NCBI GenBank assembly: GCA_031002005.1
Contig: JARYHS010013630.1
Location: 27,123,112-27,187,111, forward strand
Origin: Vandiemenella viatica
Taxonomy: Eukaryota; Arthropoda; Insecta; Orthoptera; Morabidae
Length of the DNA: 64,000 nucleotides
Reading direction: 5' to 3'
Shown: positions 57,906 to 64,000 of the stretch, piece after piece
Layout of the letters: the number at the start of each line of letters is the position of its first letter
How positions within the stretch are numbered: the first letter of the stretch is position 1
Made by a program: the position numbers and the translations under genes
The notes under the pieces: model-generated
Databases searched by the model: none
What the model was told of the DNA's origin: nothing
Seen by the model: only the letters and a program-made list of their open reading frames with translations

Positions 57906-58829
57906 ATTTTTTACGGTGGCTGTAAATATACTAGTCACAATGTAATCAATAATGTAGATGGCAGCCACTCATAACAAGAACACTAACTAACAAACATTAG
58001 TACAATTGCTGCGAGCCTTTTAACTAATAAAAATATTTTATAACTTCTTTTGAGCATAAGAGAAAAACGAGCATATCTTTTTTTTTTAAATGTTGGCACA
58101 TCTGATGTTGATTTGTGTAGATTTTGGAATGGCAGAAAAAATATATCGTTTGTACTGTATCTTTTCATGAATTTTATAAACATACCTAAAGTTTAATATG
58201 AGTATGTACTTTGATGTATTCGAATCTAAATATCCTGTACAATTTAAATTAATAAAAATTAAAAAGGAGAAAAATTAATAGTTTTAATTTCAGTTTCCCT
58301 TGTTTTCCCGCTGCATTGTAAACAAAACAATAAATCGAATAAATTATTAATTAAATAAAAGAAAAAAAAAGTAAAGAATGAAAGAAAAAGTAATATATAT
58401 ATATATAAAAATGTAGTAACCGTTTCAAAATCCTGCGTTTATGTGACGTCACAACGTGATTCTCTGAACTGACTCTTGGAGATCTAGCGTTTGCTTCGCC
58501 AGCAATCGTGAACAGTATCTGTATTGTCTTTGATACCATATAAATACATCCCTATGCTGTAAGTGATAACATGTTTCTCTTGTTTAACAACTTGTATGCA
58601 ACGACCCACATTTCTAACTTTTTTTCTTCAACGTATCTCCAAACTGAAGTGATTAGATTGAAATATGATCTGGGACAATTTCACTAATTAATACAAACTG
58701 GACATGGACAACGGGTGATTTGTTTTCAAGAGTAGTTTACATCGCGATACACTTCATCACTAACATTGCACTCATTATAGCCGCTTATTAATTGCTAACA
58801 ATAACTGAAATGTTCTTGTCTTTTTTTGT
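57906..58829. other. No gene seen
   Basis: AT-rich with a TATATATATATA microsatellite near 58394-58405 and a short GC-richer patch at 58430-58520. No recognised function. Confidence 0.4.
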
Positions 58830-59320
58830 TGCAAGAACATTTTGGTCCAGCCTGTATTTCAATCTAACCACAATCTATACTGATATTGCCGTTACAAAAT
58901 CAAACGATTCAGATGTACCCAAATACATTAAATCCACCGCTAACTAAATTTCGGGTAGTGAAAACATTGTCTATTTCAAGATTTCAAGTACGCGTAAAAT
59001 AAATTAGAACAATTAATTTCACAATGTACCTTAGGTTTGAACCGCAATAGGACTAAAACACGAGCAATAGATTAACTGCATCGCGATGTAAACTTTACTT
59101 TTGTTTTTTTTCCTAACGGTTGTGGTTAGGTTGATATGCAACCTGGGCCAAATTAAAAACGACGCCAAAGGCACAAGGAACTATACATATAATTGATTTT
59201 TCGATATCTCGAGAACTACAGGTAAGCGAAATATCACAAATTTTTATTCTTTAGTTTAGAATTGTCTCGTCGAGTTAGATAAGAATTCACTATCAAATTG
59301 CGACCACACGTCTATCGGGA
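58830..59320. mobile_element. Relative of the 9908-10301 MITE
   Basis: 59095-59320 aligns with 10085-10301 (shared words GCACAAGGAACTATAC, ATATCTCGAGAAC, TCGTCGAGTTAGATAAGAAT, ATCAAATTG). An inverted piece (TTTGGTCCAGCCTGTATTTC, 58850-58869) mirrors GATATGCAACCTGGGCCAAA at 59132-59151, so the segment is itself arranged as an inverted repeat. It is non-coding. Confidence 0.55.
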
Positions 59321-59637
59321 TACATAATAAAATCCTTTAATTTCGATATCAAGCACTAAGTTGCTTACAGCAAATATCACAATTCTGTTACTCTTATTCA
59401 AAAGTTAACAAATTCTGTAGTTGTTTGGGTAACTAAATTCGGTTAGTTAAATTTAAATTCAGAAACGCCAGTAAATATAACCAAATACAAACACAACATA
59501 AACAATTCAAGCAATAGTATATTCATCTTGGGCCTACCTCTTCAAGCTCATGATGTTCATAGCAAATTAAATATCAGTAATGCTTATTACGTTTGATTCG
59601 GTTAGTCAAAATTTATCTACTGTATAATTTTTTTTAT

Positions 59638-62600
59638 TTTTTTTTTTGCTGTCGTCAGTCTTTATACTGGTTTGATGCAATCCTCCATCCCTTCCTATCC
59701 TGTGCTAACCTCTTCATTTCTACATACCCCTTACAATCCACGTCCTCAATTATCTGCTTCATATATTCTAATCTTTGTCTACCTCTGCAGTTCTTACCTT
59801 CAACTGTTCCCTCCACTAACAAATTAACCAATCCAGCATGTCTCAAAATATGACCTACCAGCCTGTCTCTTCTTCCTGTAAGCTTCTTCCATAAACTTCT
59901 TTTCTCACCCATCATTTCTAAAACTCGTTCATTTCTTACTTTATCTGTCCACCTAATTTTCAGCATTCTTCTGTAGCACCACATTTCAAATGCTTCAAGT
60001 TTCTTTCTTTCCGGTATTCCTAAAGTCCATGTTTCGCTACCGTAAAGTGCTGTGCTCCACACATAGAGTTTTAAGAAGTTCTTTCTAATTCCTAGATCAA
60101 TATTTGAAACTAAAAGGTTTATCTTTTTCATGAAGGCTCTTTTTGCTAGTGCTATTCTGCTTTTAACAACATTCCTGCTTCGGCCATCGGTTGTAATTTT
60201 GCTTCCCAAGTAACAGAACTCACTCACTTCTCCTATTGCATCAGATCCTATTTTTATATTTAATCTGCTAGTATTGGTGTCATTTCTGCTACATTTCATC
60301 ACTTTTGTTTTACTTTGATTTATATTCAGTCCAAAATCTTCCTTCAGTATTTTGTTCATGCCATTCAATAACTTCTCAATATCCTCAGCCCTCTCTGCTA
60401 ATAAGACAATGTCGTCAGCAAATCGTAGCATACTGATTTTTTCTCCCTGAAAACTTATGCCACATGGAAATTTTTCTTTGACTTTCTTCATTGCTTCTTC
60501 TACATACAAGTTGAATATTAACGGGGATAGACTACAACCTTGTCTCACACCCTTTTTAACTGAAGCATGTCTCTCGTGATTCTCTACTTTTATAACAGCC
60601 ACTTGATTCTTATATAGTTTATAGAGTATTCTTCTATCTCGATACTTAAGACCTGACTTCTTTAGAATTTTGAACATCTTGTCCCACCTAACATTATCAA
60701 AAGCTTTTTCTAAATCAACAAATGCCATAAAAGTATCTTTGTTTTTCTTGATACGCCCTTCAAGTATTAATCTTAAAGACAGAATTGCTTCCCTTGTACC
60801 GCGATTTTTCCTAAACCCAAACTGATCTTCACCTACTATCTCTTCTACTACCCATTCCATCCTTCTGTATATTATTCTGGTCAGTAATTTTGAAGCATGT
60901 GATGTTAGACTAATTGTGCGATAATTCTCACATTTGTCAGCTTGTGCTTTTTTTGGAAGTGTGAAGATGATATTTTTATTAAAATCAGTTGGAATTTCTC
61001 CTGTTTCATAACTTTTTGATATCAGCTTGAATAATCTTTCGATTCCTTCCTCTCCTAGAGATTTAAGAAGTTCTGCAGGGATCTCATCAATTCCAACTGC
61101 CTTATTTGCTTTCAAGTCATTCAGAGCTTTATTAAATTCTGTCCTCAAAACAGGATCTCCTAAGTCATCCATGTCGCCATCGCCTTCCTTTTCCAATACA
61201 CTATTGCTCAAGTCGTCCCCAACATACAGTTTCTCAATGTATTCCTTCCATCTGTTAGCTCTATCTTCTGACCTTAAAAGAGGTTTCCCATCGGTAGCTT
61301 TAATGTTCATACCTCTTTTCTTCATTTCTCCAAAATTCTGTTTGATCTTTCTATATGCAACATCTACTTTTCCTGCAACCATTTCCTTTTCTACTTCTTC
61401 ACACTTTTCTTGTAGCCATTTTTCTTTTGCTATTTTGCATTTCCTATTTATTTGATTTCTAAATTGCCTGTACTGCTCTTTTCCTGCTTCATCCTGAGCA
61501 TTTTTGTACCTTCTCCTCTGATCCATCAGCTGCAAAATTTCTTCTGTGATCCAAGGTTTTCGGGCAGCTTGTTCCCTAAAGCCTAAGGTTTCTTTGCCAG
61601 CTTTCATTATTTCGGTCTTTAATGCATTCCATTCGTCCTCGGTTGAGCTCCTTTCACAGTTAATTCTTAGACCTAAGTCTACCATTTCTGCAAATTTTTC
61701 TCTTGTGCTAGATTGTTTCAGTTTATTCACTTCCAGTCTGTTCTGCTTATGCTGCTTCCTTATTCGCTTGAATTTCAGCCTGCACTTCATTACTATCAAA
61801 TTATGGTCCGAGTCTATGTCTGCTCCTGGGTACGCTTTACAGTCTAGAACTTGATTCCTGAATCTCTGTTTGACCATGATATAATCTAGCTGATATCTGC
61901 CTGTATCCCCAGGACGTTTCCAGGTGTATATTCTTCTTGCATGGTTCTTAAACAGTGTGTTCGCCACTACTAGCTTATATCTTTCACAAAATTCTAGCAA
62001 CCTGCTTCCTCGCTCATTTCTTTCTCCTAGACCAAAACTTCCTACAGTATTCCCCTCTTTTCCTTCTCCCACTATTGCATTCCAATCACCCATGATTATT
62101 AGATTTTCCTCCCCTTTTACATATTGGATTAATTCTTCAATTTCAGCGTATATTTTTTCTATTTCTTCGTCATCTTCCTGTGACGTTGGCATATATACTT
62201 GTACTAATGTGGTTGGGACGGGCTTAGTTTCTAACCTCATCAAAATAATCCTGTCACTAAATTGTTCATAATAACTAACCCGTTTCCCTACTTTCTTGTT
62301 CATTACAAATTCTACACCAGTGACTCCATTGACAGCTTGTGTGCTAATTATCCTGTGTTCCCCAGACCAGAAATCCTGTGCGTCCTTCCATTTAATCTCA
62401 CTAATCCCAACAACATCTAACTTAAGTTGTTCCATCTCCCTTTTTAAGTTTTCTAACCTACCTGCCCTATTCAGACTTCTAACATTCCACGCTCCGACTC
62501 GTAGAATGTTTCTATCCATTCTGATGACTCCTCCCTGAGCAGTCCCCACCCGGAGATCCGATTGGGGGACTATTTTACCTCCGGAATATTTTACCCAGGA

Positions 62601-62850
62601 AGAAGCCATCATGATATATGTAATTTGAGAGGATTACATGTCCTCGGGATACCCTTTGGGTCTTTAATGCAGTGGTTTCCCGTTGCCTTCTGCATCCCCA
62701 TGCCGTTGATCATGTCTGATTCATCCGCCTTTAGGGGCCGTTTCCAACCCCAAGGGCAAGAGGGTGCCCTGAACTGCTCCCCGCTCTTCCGCCCTCTTTT
62801 CAGAGGCCGTTGGCAAGCAGTGGGTGACTCCTTATACCGGGAATCTTTCG
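59638..62850 (-). mobile_element. Full-length RTE-type LINE with intact ORF
   Basis: A 3.2-kb antisense element. Its 3' end is ACTGACGACAGC followed by poly-A (T-run 59635-59648 on the + strand). A 5' UTR of about 240 bp (62613-62850) includes GCAGAAGGCAACGGGAAACC, a sequence often seen upstream of RTE ORFs. The single ORF is uninterrupted. Two truncated relatives in this window (13445-15185, 44585-45324) have nearly identical protein sequence, so the family has been recently active. A target duplication could not be fixed because of the T-rich 3' flank. Confidence 0.93.
59655..62612 (-). CDS. RTE-type LINE polyprotein (endonuclease + reverse transcriptase), 985 aa, intact
   Basis: This enzyme would nick the genome and copy the LINE RNA into it. 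Residues about 36-285 form an AP-endonuclease-like domain: RVGAWNVRSLNRAGRLENLK, VVGISEIKW, MGDWNAIVGEG near 185, LDYIMV, and DIDSDHNLIV near 268. Residues about 500-790 form the reverse transcriptase: VGIDEIPAELLKSLG, NYRTISLTSHASKLLTRII, DQFGFRKNRGTREAILSL, MAFVDLEKAFDNVRWDKMF, GVRQGCSLSPLIFNLYVEEA, and FADDIVLLA with both aspartates (731-734). The C-terminus has WTDKVRNERVLEMMGEKRSL and RLVGHILRHAGLVNLLVEGT, typical of RTE proteins. There is no stop or frameshift; the first Met at 62612 is used but later Met32 is also possible. No ORF1 is expected for RTE. Confidence 0.93.
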   Translation of the reverse strand: MMASSWVKYSGGKIVPQSDLRVGTAQGGVIRMDRNILRVGAWNVRSLNRAGRLENLKREMEQLKLDVVGISEIKWKDAQDFWSGEHRIISTQAVNGVTGVEFVMNKKVGKRVSYYEQFSDRIILMRLETKPVPTTLVQVYMPTSQEDDEEIEKIYAEIEELIQYVKGEENLIIMGDWNAIVGEGKEGNTVGSFGLGERNERGSRLLEFCERYKLVVANTLFKNHARRIYTWKRPGDTGRYQLDYIMVKQRFRNQVLDCKAYPGADIDSDHNLIVMKCRLKFKRIRKQHKQNRLEVNKLKQSSTREKFAEMVDLGLRINCERSSTEDEWNALKTEIMKAGKETLGFREQAARKPWITEEILQLMDQRRRYKNAQDEAGKEQYRQFRNQINRKCKIAKEKWLQEKCEEVEKEMVAGKVDVAYRKIKQNFGEMKKRGMNIKATDGKPLLRSEDRANRWKEYIEKLYVGDDLSNSVLEKEGDGDMDDLGDPVLRTEFNKALNDLKANKAVGIDEIPAELLKSLGEEGIERLFKLISKSYETGEIPTDFNKNIIFTLPKKAQADKCENYRTISLTSHASKLLTRIIYRRMEWVVEEIVGEDQFGFRKNRGTREAILSLRLILEGRIKKNKDTFMAFVDLEKAFDNVRWDKMFKILKKSGLKYRDRRILYKLYKNQVAVIKVENHERHASVKKGVRQGCSLSPLIFNLYVEEAMKKVKEKFPCGISFQGEKISMLRFADDIVLLAERAEDIEKLLNGMNKILKEDFGLNINQSKTKVMKCSRNDTNTSRLNIKIGSDAIGEVSEFCYLGSKITTDGRSRNVVKSRIALAKRAFMKKINLLVSNIDLGIRKNFLKLYVWSTALYGSETWTLGIPERKKLEAFEMWCYRRMLKIRWTDKVRNERVLEMMGEKRSLWKKLTGRRDRLVGHILRHAGLVNLLVEGTVEGKNCRGRQRLEYMKQIIEDVDCKGYVEMKRLAQDRKGWRIASNQYKD

Positions 62851-63632
62851 TAGAAAACTGAAAAACTAAATATTCGAAGTCAAAATATTAAACATGATCT
62901 TAAACTGTGAGATCTTCTGTCAGTTTTTCGTGAAAGGAGTGGTCATCTCAAATACAGTGTTAACCGTGGCCTATAATATTCCTTCCTGCATAATAGACAC
63001 ACGCAGCTTGATTACAGATTTATAATAGTACTAGCTGTACCTGCGACTTTGTTCACTCGGAATTTGAGATTTGTGCTGTTAATTCTTCGTTCTTGTAGGC
63101 TGTTAAAGGACGGACCTCCATCTTAAATCTATTATGTCACAATTAACTCATCGCCGGTGAGACAATGTGTAAATCGCGTTCAACAAAAAGATGTTTGCTA
63201 ATTTCTCAGCTTTACAAATTCACATCAAGATTGCTCTATTTGCATATAACGAAATAATACATTAAATTTAAATTATAAATATTTACTAAATATAATGAAT
63301 TTCATTAATTGTAAAATTTATTAACACTGGTGCTTATCATGTGGATTCTATTGAAAAATGAAAATATTGTTGTTAATAGCTGCATTTTTCAACACAACAC
63401 AATTTACTTAAAGCGTAACTATAGCAAACAACTACTTACCATAAACTAATATTATAACATCAAATTAGAACTCAAGGTAAGTAACATTTTAGCAAATGAA
63501 ATATTATGGTTTACTCAAGCGTGTGAGCACTTCTGCCATCTTTATGGAAATTAAATCTTATATATATATAAAAATAGACTTGTTTTTTTCCTATATTTCA
63601 CTTTTCAGCCACCACTACCTAGCACAGATCAC
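62851..63632. other. No gene seen; Helitron-end-like words
   Basis: AT-rich. ACTAGCTGTACCTGCGAC at 63040-63057 resembles the inverse of a Helitron 3' end (compare GGGTCAGCTAGT at 36253-36264). TCTTATATATATATAAAAAT at 63556-63575 resembles the motif at 27510. These suggest a small non-autonomous Helitron remnant but do not prove it. Confidence 0.35.
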
Positions 63633-63806
63633 TGATGTTTGTGGGTGGAAGTAGCATGGAGTTTTGTTATAATATGATATCGAAATAAAATTGTCTTAGT
63701 CTAAGTATCTATGCTGTCTATGGATATTGTATATTCTCTGTGGTGAATAAAACAGAAGATGTGCTGTTGCATTCTTGCTTAACCGTTAAACGGACGTGTT
63801 TTAATA
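63633..63806 (+). mobile_element. Probable copia LTR
   Basis: A stretch beginning about TGTTTGTGGGTGGAAG with a polyadenylation-like GAATAAAACAG at 63744-63754 ends immediately before a copia-type primer-binding site. Both the start and end are approximate; a terminal CA is not seen at the inferred 3' border. Confidence 0.55.
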
Positions 63807-63820
63807 GGTTATGGGCCCAG
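63807..63820 (+). promoter_or_regulatory. Copia primer-binding site
   Basis: GGTTATGGGCCCAG is the sequence used by many insect copia elements to prime minus-strand synthesis with a fragment of initiator tRNA-Met. It lies directly after the probable LTR and 90 bp before the gag start. Confidence 0.75.
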
Positions 63821-63910
63821 ACTGTGCCCCAGAGTTATTTTCTTCGCTATTCCAGTAAACAGAATACGGAAAAGACGTAATCTTATAAATAATTAGTTAC
63901 GCGCTTGAAG

Positions 63911-64000
63911 ATGGCTTCGAATTTTGTAGTTAACGTGCCTAAGCTTAAAGGCAGAGACAACTACGATGTATGGGCTTTTGCAGCGGAGAATATGTTGGTG
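63911..64000 (+). CDS. Copia-type gag, start only (runs off the window)
   Basis: The ATG at 63911 opens MASNFVVNVPKLKGRDNYDV and WAFAAENMLV, matching the start of copia gag proteins, in which a PKL.G..NY..W motif precedes a gag (UBN2-like) domain. The frame is open to the end of the window (30 codons). Together with the primer-binding site this marks the 5' end of a copia retrotransposon whose body lies to the right. Intactness cannot be judged. Confidence 0.82.
   Translation, partial: MASNFVVNVPKLKGRDNYDVWAFAAENMLV

Noticed and set aside
61027..62538. Several long open frames on the + strand
   Set aside because: They are antisense shadows of the intact RTE ORF.
47941..64000. Next SLC36 exon (VMPLENNM-like start)
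   Set aside because: No acceptor followed by such a sequence was found by eye; the exon probably lies beyond the window.

Overview
This is animal nuclear DNA, almost certainly insect: GT-AG spliced exons of a solute-carrier gene lie among arthropod-type transposons (RTE, CR1/Jockey and I-type LINEs, Helitrons, Tc1/mariner and pogo elements, tRNA-derived SINEs, LTR elements). The very large repeat-filled introns suggest a large-genome insect such as a polyneopteran, but the species cannot be named from sequence alone.

The only host gene recognised is a + strand SLC36-type (pathetic-like) proton-coupled amino-acid transporter. Four coding exons are visible: 9196-9266 (putative start exon), 10399-10671, 23977-24061 and 47665-47940. 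Splice phases agree at every junction and the encoded segments follow the family order (GTGILAMP helix, TYFGT helix, WVPNLKWLAP region). The introns are about 1.1, 13.3 and 23.6 kb, and the gene continues past 47940; no later exon was recognised in the last 16 kb.

Region by region. 1-9195 upstream: Helitron helicase remnant (2918-4115) split by a GC-rich MITE, a CR1 3' end, and a complete but mutated pogo-like DNA transposon (6169-8770) with TA target duplication. 9267-23976 (introns 1 and 2): SINEs, a long-TIR MITE, a foldback palindrome, a CR1 fragment with an RTE LINE nested in it, a Tc1 fossil and a CR1 LINE with an esterase-type ORF1. 24062-47664 (intron 3): a foldback element, a SINE, a nearly intact full-length I-type LINE with target duplication (27927-33472), a Helitron Rep pseudogene ending in a Helitron 3' terminus (to 36263), a second older I-type LINE (to about 41700), and an old L1/Tx1-like LINE carrying three later insertions. 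47941-64000: a SINE with a perfect 10-bp target duplication, a Tc1 fossil, a CR1-like LINE, a mariner split by a solo LTR, a Jockey-type LINE, a MITE relative, a full-length RTE LINE with an uninterrupted 985-codon ORF (59638-62850), and the start of a copia element (LTR, primer-binding site and gag start) at the right edge.

No wholly novel biological system is visible. The points most worth following are the intact RTE element, the nested insertions whose duplications date one another, the repeated putative transposase-binding sites of the pogo element, a 3' hairpin kept with different sequences in CR1 families, and independent lesions at catalytic motifs of several transposon proteins.
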